Shown: positions 1 to 7,377 of the stretch, piece by piece
How positions within the stretch are numbered: position 1 is the stretch's first letter
Layout of the letters: every line of letters begins with the position of its first letter
NCBI RefSeq assembly: GCF_004843725.1
Contig: NZ_CP039451.1
Coordinates: 1,238,501 to 1,302,500, forward strand
Source of the DNA: Psychroserpens sp. NJDZ02
GTDB lineage: Bacteria > Bacteroidota > Bacteroidia > Flavobacteriales > Flavobacteriaceae
Length of the DNA stretch: 64,000 nucleotides
Reading direction: 5' to 3'
Made by a program: the position numbers and the translations under genes
The notes under the pieces: model-generated
What the model was told of the DNA's origin: nothing
The model's database searches: none
What the model saw: only the letters and a program-made list of their open reading frames with translations

Positions 1-39
1 ACCGAGCATTTGACTGAGGATAAAGGTTTGGTATTATAA
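1..39 (+). CDS. 3' end of an unidentified gene cut by the window edge
   Basis: The first frame reads 12 codons (TEHLTEDKGLVL) and then TAA. This is the kind of short hydrophilic tail with a terminal VL that ends many proteins, and nothing in the next 500 bases extends it. The fragment is too short to assign to a family, and it could be chance. Confidence 0.35.
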   Translation, partial: TEHLTEDKGLVL

Positions 40-571
40 ATAAATAGAATATTGAGAAAAAAAAAAGTCTAGCTAAGGGATGCTGCATTTATCAATTGTT
101 TTTACTTTACCAAAGTAGTGAAATATTAACAAAATAAACAGTAAAAATTATTTTAAGAACTGTATCGTAATTGCTGTGTCCTGAAATAGGACTGCTGCTA
201 CATTTTATTTAGCCTGTTTACTTATAGTTCCGATTTAGTGTTTTATGATAAAAACACAAACGCAACCTTTTACCTCCCTAAGGATTACAGGTTCTTTTTA
301 CAACTTGTTTTGAGGGCCTGATTAGTATAGGCTTGGTCAGTAGGGAAGATTCTGTTTGTCCATTATGTTTAAAATCACACAGTCTTTATGCAGAATGGGG
401 CATCAACCATAACAACAAATACAGAAAAAAAACACACTATCTCATACAACCGAATGATATTACATTTATATTTAGGCCATAATAAACAAAATAAAGGTTA
501 TAAATTATAAGTAAAAACTAAATTTTAATCTGTACCTGTATTTCTTTTCAAATCCTAAAAAACAAAACAAA
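40..571. other. intergenic stretch without a supportable gene
   Basis: The 532 bases between the first stop codon and the beta-helix protein gene are AT-rich, with stops in all frames. The longest open stretch (about 190-317, plus) has no ATG and matches nothing I recognise. A small perfect hairpin (TGTTTT/AAAACA) lies near 239-257. The promoter of the downstream gene must lie here, but I see no clear TAnnTTTG motif close to the start. Confidence 0.5.
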
Positions 572-2080
572 ATGAACATATCTAAATGCTATTTATCCTT
601 TCTTTTAATTGTACTATCAAGTTTTGGTTTAAACGCCACCAACTATTATGTTTCAAATTCTGGCGCTGATTCAGATACAGGCTTAAGTTTGGGTAATGCG
701 TTTTTAACACTTCAACATGCTGCAGACCTTGTAATCGCAGGAGACACTGTATTTGTAGAAGACGGTACTTATGTTGGTTTTGATTTAAGAAACGTAAATG
801 GTACAGCAGCAAGTCCTATTATTTTTATAGGATTAGGAGACAATGTCTTAATAAACCAAAGTGGCCCAATCAGAAATGATGGGATTAACATCGAAAACGC
901 TGACTACGTTATAATTGATAACTTTATTGTAAATGATATGCCTGGAAATGGTAACGGTATACGAGTGGTGGTTTCTAATAATTGTACTGTTAGAAATTGT
1001 GCTTGTGATAATAATGCTGAACGAGGTATATTTACTGGATTTACCGACGATATTTTAATTGAATATAATGTTTGTACCAACTCAATCGATGAGCACGGAA
1101 TTTATGTATCCAATAGCTCTGACAGACCCATAATTAGGTTTAACGAATGTTATGGTAATAATAACACTGGAATCCATTTAAATGGAGACGCTTCAGCTGG
1201 AGGCGACGGTATAATTAGTGATGCTTTAATCTATGGTAACCTTATCCATGATAACAATAGGTCTGCTGGAATAAACATGGATGGATTACAAAACCCAACA
1301 ATCTATAACAACCTTATTTACAATAACCACTCAGCGCAAGGTATTGCACTTTTTCAACAAGATGGCGCGATTGCGACCAACGGTGCTAAAATTTATAATA
1401 ATACAATTATCGTTCCTTCTGATGGACGATGGGGAATACTTGTGCAAAATGGCGCAAACATCAATACCGAAATTTATAATAACATTATCATTAATCAACA
1501 TGCCTGGAGAGGCTGTATTGCTCTAAATGATACTGCCATGTTTACTAGCGACAACAATATCCTTAATGATAAAATGAGTGATAATGGGGATGGATCTGCA
1601 ATTAGCCTAGCCGCATGGCAAGCACTAGGTCTTGACACCAACTCACTATTGGCCGATCCCATAAACTCAATATTTGTTAACCCATCATCAAATAATTTTA
1701 ATCTACTAGCAGACTCTCAAGCGATTGATGCGGGCACCAACCTAGTAAGCACAATCGTTACGGATGATATTAATGGCGCTTCAAGACCAATGGGAGTAGG
1801 TTATGATATAGGCGCTTTTGAATTGGGCACAACACTTTCTATCAACAACGATGCACTCCTAGCTGAAGCTATTCTCGTTTACCCTAATCCAACTAATGGC
1901 ATATTACATACTGATATTAAAAATTTAGATCGCATCACCGTATATGATATAACAGGACGTTATATAAAAACAATAACACCAGAATCAACGATTGATTTAT
2001 CAGAATTATCACCAGGCACTTATCTATTAAAAATATTATCAAAAGGAAGAACGTTGACAACTAAAGTGGTAAAAAAATAA
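572..2080 (+). CDS. secreted right-handed beta-helix protein with T9SS type A sorting domain
   Basis: A 502-residue secreted protein. It starts with a signal peptide (about residues 1-22, ending LNA). Residues about 70-370 hold repeated short beta-strand rungs rich in N, G, I and Y (IYNNLIYNNH, IYNNTIIV, IYNNIIIN). This is the pattern of a right-handed parallel beta-helix, as in the PbH1/NosD-like families, which bind or cut polysaccharides. The tail from about residue 435 (VYPNPTNG, VYDITGRYIK, DLSELSPGTYLLKI) is a typical type A C-terminal sorting domain. The protein is therefore expected to cross the outer membrane through the T9SS and be anchored or released. No catalytic residues are certain, so polysaccharide lyase activity is only possible. 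The gene stands alone, followed by a decayed gene. Confidence 0.85.
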   Translation: MNISKCYLSFLLIVLSSFGLNATNYYVSNSGADSDTGLSLGNAFLTLQHAADLVIAGDTVFVEDGTYVGFDLRNVNGTAASPIIFIGLGDNVLINQSGPIRNDGINIENADYVIIDNFIVNDMPGNGNGIRVVVSNNCTVRNCACDNNAERGIFTGFTDDILIEYNVCTNSIDEHGIYVSNSSDRPIIRFNECYGNNNTGIHLNGDASAGGDGIISDALIYGNLIHDNNRSAGINMDGLQNPTIYNNLIYNNHSAQGIALFQQDGAIATNGAKIYNNTIIVPSDGRWGILVQNGANINTEIYNNIIINQHAWRGCIALNDTAMFTSDNNILNDKMSDNGDGSAISLAAWQALGLDTNSLLADPINSIFVNPSSNNFNLLADSQAIDAGTNLVSTIVTDDINGASRPMGVGYDIGAFELGTTLSINNDALLAEAILVYPNPTNGILHTDIKNLDRITVYDITGRYIKTITPESTIDLSELSPGTYLLKILSKGRTLTTKVVKK

Positions 2081-2135
2081 CATCCTAAACGACTAGAATA
2101 ATCAGGATTAAATTGTCATATTACACAGAGATAGA

Positions 2136-2737
2136 ATGTTAAAAATTCCGTTTTTATCATAGTGCCGTTAATAAATTATAATGTCTCATGGACAAAACAC
2201 ACTATTAGACTTTATTGCTATTGCTCCAATAACTCTTTTTGACAATACTACGGAAGGGATTTCGCTTGAAGAATTAGATAATTTATCTCATACTGGAGAA
2301 TCTATTAATTGAAAAATAGCTTTAAATACTAATGAAAAGCTTGTCATTTCATGCAAACATCCATTTTATAAAGCGACGTTGTTTCTCTCAACTCAAATTG
2401 ACAACTCTTTACTACTTGTTTCCTATACAGAAAATGGAAACTCTTCTACTATCGAAACTTGGAAAAAAAATGACTGTAATATTTTAGAAAAAATCAATAT
2501 CCTGCCAATAGTTAAAGCTAAAGATTTTTTTTTTAAAAACAAGATCAATTTAAAGCGTTATCAGCATATAATGCACGGATATATTATTCTGTAGAAATTG
2601 AGATATTAACAATTAATGCCCAATTTAATACATGGATGATAGATCATCTATACTTTACTGAAGACAAAAGTATTGATTACAACACAACATTAAAGTGGAA
2701 TGACATCTCTTTTAACGTACAAAAATCAAGATTATAG
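2136..2737 (+). pseudogene. decayed gene for a small secreted protein of unknown family
   Basis: A single frame starting at ATG 2136 reads MLKIPFLS, then stops at 2160, 2169 and 2172. It goes on as IIMSHGQNTLL, reaches an in-frame TGA at 2310 and continues open to about residue 128. A run of about ten T (around 2525-2534) then changes frame, and the new frame reads on (DQFKALSAYNARIYYSVEIE) to TAG at 2735-2737. The joined product would be about 200 residues with an N-terminal signal-like segment (FLS..II, then SHGQ). Three early stops, one internal stop and one frameshift make function very unlikely. I do not recognise the family. Alternative: a short gene restarting at ATG 2181 would give only 43 residues. 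Confidence 0.65.
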
Positions 2738-3061
2738 GCGTTAATTTTGTGTAAGTAATACACCGTAAAAGTCGATTATATCTTTTCTACACCTATAACC
2801 TTCATAAAACTATAAATAGCAATCTCTAATGAATCTAACACCTTCAAAGTACAAACCTCCTTTTTAAAAAGAAGAAGAAGAAGAAGAAGAAGAAGAAGAA
2901 GAAGAAGACTATAATACGATGTATTAATAAATTAATCTCAAAATCAAACAGTATATTAAAAGCTTATCACCATAAATACGTGCGACACAAAAGCATGCCC
3001 TTACTTAATATTATAATTTTAAATGGCATGATCTATAAATCTTTGTAGATAACTAAACAAA
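2738..3061. other. intergenic stretch holding a GAA microsatellite
   Basis: The 324 bases between the decayed gene and gldD contain no supportable gene. They hold the trinucleotide run described separately. On the minus strand, a frame without an ATG runs through the run as poly-leucine and ends in a protein-like tail (KVLDSLEIAIYSFMKV, stop at 2776-2778). It may be a gene remnant or chance. Confidence 0.45.
2871..2906. repeat. trinucleotide microsatellite (GAA)12
   Basis: Twelve perfect GAA units are followed by GAC. Such runs are prone to slipped-strand length change. It lies between the decayed gene and gldD, outside any intact reading frame. Confidence 0.95.
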
Positions 3062-3074
3062 CAGATTTTTGCAT

Positions 3075-3662
3075 TTACTTTCTCTGTTGCCACTGGACAC
3101 TTTCCATAATACGTTTAATATCTTTTTGCAAGTAGTTTGCTGCCGGTAAAATAGAATCATAATTAGGTTTTGCATAAAAATACAAAGACCCCGTTAAAAA
3201 GTGATTAATGCTATCCGTAATGTAAAATTGAGATTGTGATGCGGCATTACCTCCTACCTCATAAAACATTCCGTAAACATTATTTTCTGGATTCTCCCAA
3301 ATATCTTCGGTAATGGCATCTGCTTTTTTAGTGTGTTCTTGCGTAAAATTTTGTGCATTTTTAAGGTATTGAGTTAAACGCGCTTCGCCATCAATAGCCT
3401 TATAAGTTAAGTAGATTGTTCCTTTCAGTTTTTTGTATTCTATATTTAATCCAAAACTTTCCACATCATCTTTTAACGGCTTAAAGCGTATGGTGTCGCT
3501 TTGTAAATTTCTATCAAAAGTAAAAGGTAAGTTTTGATTGTACGCTTTATATTGTGCTTTTGGATATTCTAATCGCAAATAGGCATTTGGTTTTGGCACA
3601 GGATCGTTACCGCAACTGGTTAGCGTAATAAAAGTTATAAGCAGTACTATTATATTTTTCAT
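3075..3662 (-). CDS. gldD: gliding motility lipoprotein GldD
   Basis: About 195 residues. I chose the ATG that gives MKNIIVLL because it produces a compact lipoprotein signal (LTSCGN); the upstream ATG at 3683 would only add seven residues. The body (PKPNAYLRLEYPKAQY near the N-terminus, YEVGGNAASQSQFYITDS in the second half) matches GldD, a lipoprotein required for gliding in Flavobacterium. It lies directly downstream of gldE, the conserved order in this family, and probably shares its transcript. GldD is thought to act with the gliding and T9SS machinery at the cell envelope; its exact role is not known. Confidence 0.92.
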   Translation of the reverse strand: MKNIIVLLITFITLTSCGNDPVPKPNAYLRLEYPKAQYKAYNQNLPFTFDRNLQSDTIRFKPLKDDVESFGLNIEYKKLKGTIYLTYKAIDGEARLTQYLKNAQNFTQEHTKKADAITEDIWENPENNVYGMFYEVGGNAASQSQFYITDSINHFLTGSLYFYAKPNYDSILPAANYLQKDIKRIMESVQWQQRK

Positions 3663-3708
3663 AAAAAAGACACTTAGACGCACTTATTGCGCCTATTTAG
3701 TTTTAGGT

Positions 3709-5013
3709 TTAAGGCAATGTAACTTTGACGCGTTTGATTCGTTTTTTATCCAAAGCCTCTATAGTAAAAACGTATTTTCCGAAATTTATTTTACTATTTC
3801 GTTTTGGAAAGCCTCCAGAATTTTCTAAAATAAAACCAGCAAGGGTTTCAGCTTCACCTTTATAATCTTCAAAAACACTATCATCCGCAATCTTTATAAT
3901 TTTATAAAAATCCTTTAATGCTGTTTTACCTTCAAAAGCATAATTTTTATCATCTAGTTTGGAGTATACTAGATCTTCGTCATCAAATTCGTCACTAATA
4001 TCTCCTACAATCTCTTCAATAATATCTTCTAGAGATACTAAGCCAGAAGTCCCTCCATACTCGTCCACTACCATTGCTAAGTGTACTTTCTTCTCTTGAA
4101 ACTCTGACATCAAATCATCCAACTTTTTATTTTCTGGAACAAAAAATGGTTCCCGCAATAAAGTGGTCCAATCAAAAGTCTTTTTATCTATAAAAGGTAG
4201 TAAATCTTTAACATAAAGAACACCTATAATATTATCCATATTATCCTTATATACCGGAATTCTAGAATAACCGTTATCAATAATTTCGGGTATAATATCA
4301 CTATAGGGTTGTTCTACATTTAATGCAAATACGTCAATACGCGGCTGCATAACTTGCTTAGTATCTGTATTACCAAAGCTAACGATACCTTGCAGTATTT
4401 TTTGTTCTTCTTTAGTGGTATCATGCTCGCTAGTTAACTCCAAAGCTTGAGACAATTGATCGACACTAATATTAGATTTTTGTTTACCCAATTTACGGTG
4501 TATTCCCAAAGTAATACTTCGCATAGGCAAACTTAAAGGCGAAAATAAGATATCTAAGACCCCTAATGGAAATGCCATAAATGTTGCGAATTTCAAATTA
4601 TTACGACTGGCATAAATTTTGGGTAAAATCTCTCCAAACAATAAAATTAAAAAGGTGATAACCACCACTTCCAATACAAATTTAACTACAACAGAAGCAA
4701 CACCTGCAAATATATAATTACCTAAAAAGGCAAATAATATTACAATCCCTATGTTAATAAAATTATTTGCGACCAAGATTGTTGCTAATAATTTTTTTGG
4801 CCTGATTAGTAATTTTGTGATGATCTGTATTTGCTTTTTGCTCTGTAATGCTTCGTCTTCTAAATCTGACTTAGATAGTGAGAACAAGGCCACTTCCGCT
4901 CCGGATATCATGGCAGAGCATATTAAAAGCACAATTAAAAGCACAAAACCAAGTGCAACATTAATATTGTCGGAAATTATTAAAGCTATAAAACTCGAGG
5001 GTTCAGGGTCCAT
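3709..5013 (-). CDS. gldE: gliding motility-associated protein GldE (CNNM/CorC-like membrane protein)
   Basis: 434 residues. The N-terminal half is a DUF21/CNNM transmembrane domain with about three to four helices (ALGFVLLIVLLICSAMISGAEVALFSL type start). Next comes a CBS pair around residues 195-330 (PRIDVFALNVEQPYSDI, HLAMVVDEYGGTSGLVSLED) and a C-terminal CorC_HlyC-type domain (GEAETLAGFILENSGGFP). The family is related to magnesium/cobalt transporters and hemolysin C proteins. In Flavobacterium, GldE overlaps functionally with GldD. Position between ssb (9 bases upstream) and gldD supports the name. Confidence 0.92.
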   Translation of the reverse strand: MDPEPSSFIALIISDNINVALGFVLLIVLLICSAMISGAEVALFSLSKSDLEDEALQSKKQIQIITKLLIRPKKLLATILVANNFINIGIVILFAFLGNYIFAGVASVVVKFVLEVVVITFLILLFGEILPKIYASRNNLKFATFMAFPLGVLDILFSPLSLPMRSITLGIHRKLGKQKSNISVDQLSQALELTSEHDTTKEEQKILQGIVSFGNTDTKQVMQPRIDVFALNVEQPYSDIIPEIIDNGYSRIPVYKDNMDNIIGVLYVKDLLPFIDKKTFDWTTLLREPFFVPENKKLDDLMSEFQEKKVHLAMVVDEYGGTSGLVSLEDIIEEIVGDISDEFDDEDLVYSKLDDKNYAFEGKTALKDFYKIIKIADDSVFEDYKGEAETLAGFILENSGGFPKRNSKINFGKYVFTIEALDKKRIKRVKVTLP

Positions 5014-5022
5014 AATTAGTTA

Positions 5023-5472
5023 TTAAAACGGGAGATCATCATCACTAGATATTGGTTTACGCGTCACAGGTTTTTCTGTGTTTGATTTTGCTTGTTGTTG
5101 CGTTGTTCCTTCTGGAGGTGCCGCTTCTGGGTCACGTTTGGTACTTAAAAATCTAAAATCTGACACTTGTATCTCTGTACTATAACGCTCGTTACCGGAG
5201 TCATCTTGCCATTTTCTGTTTTTTATACGTCCTTCGACATAGACCTTATCTCCTTTAGTTAAGTACTTTTCACAAATTTCAGCCGCTTTATTACGGACTA
5301 CTATATTATGCCAATCTGTATTGGTAACACGCTCGTTAGTTTGCTTACTAGTATAAGTCTCGTTAGTTGCCAATGGAAAACGACCAACACAACCACCACC
5401 TTCAAAATAGTGCATCTTTACTTCATCTCCTAAATGCCCAATTAGCATTACTTTATTAAGTGTTCCTGACAT
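5023..5472 (-). CDS. ssb: single-stranded DNA-binding protein
   Basis: 149 residues. An OB fold at residues 1-110 begins MSGTLNKVMLIGHLG and contains the DWHNIVV and KGDKVYVEGRI strands. A flexible Q/T/P-rich linker follows, then the acidic tip DDDLPF, the conserved hook for SSB partner proteins. It coats single-stranded DNA during replication, repair and recombination. It lies between mutY and gldE on the same strand. A TAnnTTTG motif sits 22 bases upstream, so it may have its own promoter as well as read-through from mutY. Confidence 0.97.
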   Translation of the reverse strand: MSGTLNKVMLIGHLGDEVKMHYFEGGGCVGRFPLATNETYTSKQTNERVTNTDWHNIVVRNKAAEICEKYLTKGDKVYVEGRIKNRKWQDDSGNERYSTEIQVSDFRFLSTKRDPEAAPPEGTTQQQAKSNTEKPVTRKPISSDDDLPF

Positions 5473-5494
5473 AAATATTGATTTATTACTGCTA

Positions 5495-5502
5495 CAAAAT
5501 TA
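5495..5502 (-). promoter_or_regulatory. -7 promoter motif for ssb
   Basis: The minus strand reads TAATTTTG, matching the Bacteroidota consensus TAnnTTTG, 22 bases before the ssb ATG. No well-placed -33 TTG was found. Confidence 0.5.
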
Positions 5503-5564
5503 CAGCTTTAAGCGTCAATGTAAATAAATTTAATAAAAAATATTGAAGCACTGACCTTTCTTGT

Positions 5565-6605
5565 TTAAAAATTAAATTTTTCTATAAAATCTCCAATTAA
5601 TTTCGGTACTGGATACTCTTTTATATCTTCAATAGGAATCCCGTCTAATATATGGTCCGTATTAGTTACAATCCAAAATTTAGTATATAAATGTTGATGA
5701 GAAAGTTTATGCACAATTACCTTGTCATTATATAATGACAAATCAAAAGACTTCCCTTTTAAAACTGAAAGTGACTCAATTTCTTTTTCAATCATAGTAT
5801 GTGTTGCTTCTTTTAAAGTTTCGACTAACGGAAATTGATATAAATTTTGCCAAATACCCGGACCTTGACGTTGCTCCAAAATCGTTTTTTGATCTTGAGC
5901 ACATACTACTATAAAATTAAAATACTTTTTGGTAACCTTTACGTTTTTCAGCTTGACTGGTAAATGACTTACACTATCCTTTTGTAAAGCAACACATTTA
6001 GTATTAAACGGACATATAGTACAATCTGGATTTTTAGGTTTACATAAGCGTGCACCAAACTCCATTATAGCCTGATTAAAAGTTGCAGGTTGTTTTACAT
6101 CTATTAATTGTTGCGCTAAAGCTTTAAACACTTTAAATCCTTTTCCAGTATTAATAGGTGTATCAATTCCGTAAATCCTAGACAAAGCTCTATACACATT
6201 ACCATCTACAACTGCCGTGACTTGATTAAAACAAATAGAAGCAATTGCACTTGCTGTATAATCGCCAACACCTTTTAACTTCAGAATCTCGTCAAAAGTA
6301 TTTGGAAATTGTCCTTCTAACGCATTGACTATATATTTAGCCGAAGTATGTAAATTTCTAGCTCTAGAGTAATATCCTAGTCCTTGCCATAATTTTAACA
6401 CCTCCTGCTCTTCTGCATTAGCTAAATCAAAAACAGTAGGGAAATTAGTGGTAAAAGCATGGTAATATGGTAGTCCCTGAACCACTTGTGTTTGTTGTAA
6501 TATGATTTCGGAAAGCCAAATAAAATAAGGGTTTGTGGTGTTGCGCCAAGGCAGATCCCGTTTATTATCTGTGTACCAATTAATTAGTTGTTTTGAGACA
6601 TTCAT
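5565..6605 (-). CDS. mutY: A/G-specific adenine glycosylase MutY
   Basis: 346 residues, usual length for MutY. The N-terminal HhH-GPD domain carries the catalytic glutamate in WLSEIILQQTQV (E33), the helix-hairpin-helix LKGVGDYTASAIASI and the catalytic aspartate region AVVDGNVYRALSR. The 4Fe-4S cluster ligands follow as C-x6-C-x2-C-x5-C (LCKPKNPDCTICPFNTKC). The C-terminal NUDIX-like domain (GPGIWQNLYQFPLVE) recognises 8-oxoguanine. The enzyme removes adenine mispaired with oxidised guanine. It is the first gene of the mutY-ssb-gldE-gldD run and is divergent from hup. Confidence 0.97.
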   Translation of the reverse strand: MNVSKQLINWYTDNKRDLPWRNTTNPYFIWLSEIILQQTQVVQGLPYYHAFTTNFPTVFDLANAEEQEVLKLWQGLGYYSRARNLHTSAKYIVNALEGQFPNTFDEILKLKGVGDYTASAIASICFNQVTAVVDGNVYRALSRIYGIDTPINTGKGFKVFKALAQQLIDVKQPATFNQAIMEFGARLCKPKNPDCTICPFNTKCVALQKDSVSHLPVKLKNVKVTKKYFNFIVVCAQDQKTILEQRQGPGIWQNLYQFPLVETLKEATHTMIEKEIESLSVLKGKSFDLSLYNDKVIVHKLSHQHLYTKFWIVTNTDHILDGIPIEDIKEYPVPKLIGDFIEKFNF

Positions 6606-6628
6606 TTATGAGAAAAAAGTAAGAAAAG

Positions 6629-6636
6629 CAAAAGTA
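6629..6636 (-). promoter_or_regulatory. -7 promoter motif for mutY
   Basis: The minus strand reads TACTTTTG (TAnnTTTG), 23 bases before the mutY start codon. No convincing -33 box. Confidence 0.45.
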
Positions 6637-6668
6637 AAGTTTATCACATTAAATTTTAATGAATTAGG

Positions 6669-6701
6669 TTTGAAATATTGAATAATAAATGACTATATTT
6701 G
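6669..6701 (+). promoter_or_regulatory. Bacteroidota promoter for hup
   Basis: TTTG at 6669-6672 and TATATTTG at 6694-6701 are separated by 21 bases, the expected geometry for the main sigma factor of this phylum. The hup ATG lies 41 bases downstream. Confidence 0.7.
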
Positions 6702-6742
6702 CCAACCCTTAGAAAAATTAATAACGCAAATAAGAAAAGAAA

Positions 6743-7033
6743 ATGACTAAAGCTGATTTAGTAGCAAAGATTTCTGAAAAACTAGGAATTGAAAAAGGAG
6801 ATGTGCAGGCAACTGTAGAGACTTTTATGGAAGAGGTTAAAACATCTTTAGAAGGAGGCGACAATGTATACCTTAGAGGTTTTGGTAGCTTCATTATTAA
6901 AACAAGAGCAGAAAAGACAGGAAGAAATATTTCAAAAAATACGACTATCAAGATCCCTGCTCACAATATCCCAGCGTTTAAACCTGCAAAAGTTTTTGTA
7001 GAGGGTGTAAAAACTAACGTAGACGTAAAGTAA
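6743..7033 (+). CDS. hup: HU family DNA-binding protein
   Basis: 96 residues, the usual HU/IHF length. It begins MTKADLVAKISEKLGIEKGDV, has the conserved turn VYLRGFGSFIIKTRAEKTGRN and the DNA-inserting beta-arm with the proline in IKIPAHNIPAFKPAK. It bends and compacts DNA as a dimer. It has a good promoter upstream and is followed 42 bases later by a small basic protein gene, with a terminator after that, so the two may form one short transcript. Confidence 0.96.
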   Translation: MTKADLVAKISEKLGIEKGDVQATVETFMEEVKTSLEGGDNVYLRGFGSFIIKTRAEKTGRNISKNTTIKIPAHNIPAFKPAKVFVEGVKTNVDVK

Positions 7034-7075
7034 ACAATATTATAACCGAATTATTAATTTAAAAACATTCACCGT

Positions 7076-7168
7076 ATGCCAAGTGGTAAAAAACGTAAAA
7101 GACACAAGGTTGCTACGCATAAGCGTAAAAAACGTAGACGCGCTAACCGTCACAAGAAGAAAAAGTAA
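7076..7168 (+). CDS. 30-residue, extremely basic small protein (possible ribosome-associated protein)
   Basis: ATG 7076 to TAA 7166-7168 encodes 30 residues beginning MPSGKKRKRHKVATHKRKKR. More than half are K or R, and there are no acidic residues. The composition fits a small ribosomal or RNA-binding protein. I recall very similar tiny proteins in many Bacteroidota genomes, usually left hypothetical or unannotated. The gene lies between hup and a strong terminator, upstream of RNase G, a neighbourhood concerned with nucleic acids. The specific ribosomal role is inference. Confidence 0.85.
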   Translation: MPSGKKRKRHKVATHKRKKRRRANRHKKKK

Positions 7169-7171
7169 TTC

Positions 7172-7201
7172 AAAAAAGTAGTTTTAAAAAACTACTTTTT
7201 T
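7172..7201 (+). terminator. Rho-independent terminator after the small basic protein gene
   Basis: The inverted repeat AAAAAAGTAGTTTT / AAAACTACTTTTTT ends in a T run and begins 4 bases after the stop codon. The stem is AT-rich. Confidence 0.75.
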
Positions 7202-7279
7202 GGTTTAAAAAATTATCGTTCTTTGAAAATTGAGTTTATCTATAATACGTACAACCTTGCGTAATTATTAAACTCTGCC

Positions 7280-7363
7280 GGATTTAAAAAATCCTGTGAA
7301 ATATTTTAACTTTTTATAAGTTAAAATACAATGTATAATCCATCTATACTTTATTGTATGGAT
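7280..7363 (+). promoter_or_regulatory. three stem-loops in the RNase G leader
   Basis: Three inverted repeats lie in the untranslated region before rng: GGATTT/AAATCC (7280-7294), a perfect 11-base stem TATTTTAACTT/AAGTTAAAATA with a 5-base loop (7302-7328), and ATCCAT/ATGGAT around a 14-base loop (7338-7363). RNase E/G family genes in other bacteria are autoregulated through structured leaders, so this may be a self-cleavage control region. That function is inference. Confidence 0.4.
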
Positions 7364-7377
7364 AAAAATTAACCTAA

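Noticed and set aside
190..317. Plus-strand open stretch that could be a small protein
   Set aside because: It lacks an ATG, follows a stop and shows no recognisable domain; most likely chance.
2776..2925. Minus-strand open frame reading poly-Leu then KKEVCTLKVLDSLEIAIYSF
   Set aside because: It has no start codon and a stop lies just upstream. The poly-Leu part is only the GAA repeat read backwards, so it is kept as a note and not called a gene.
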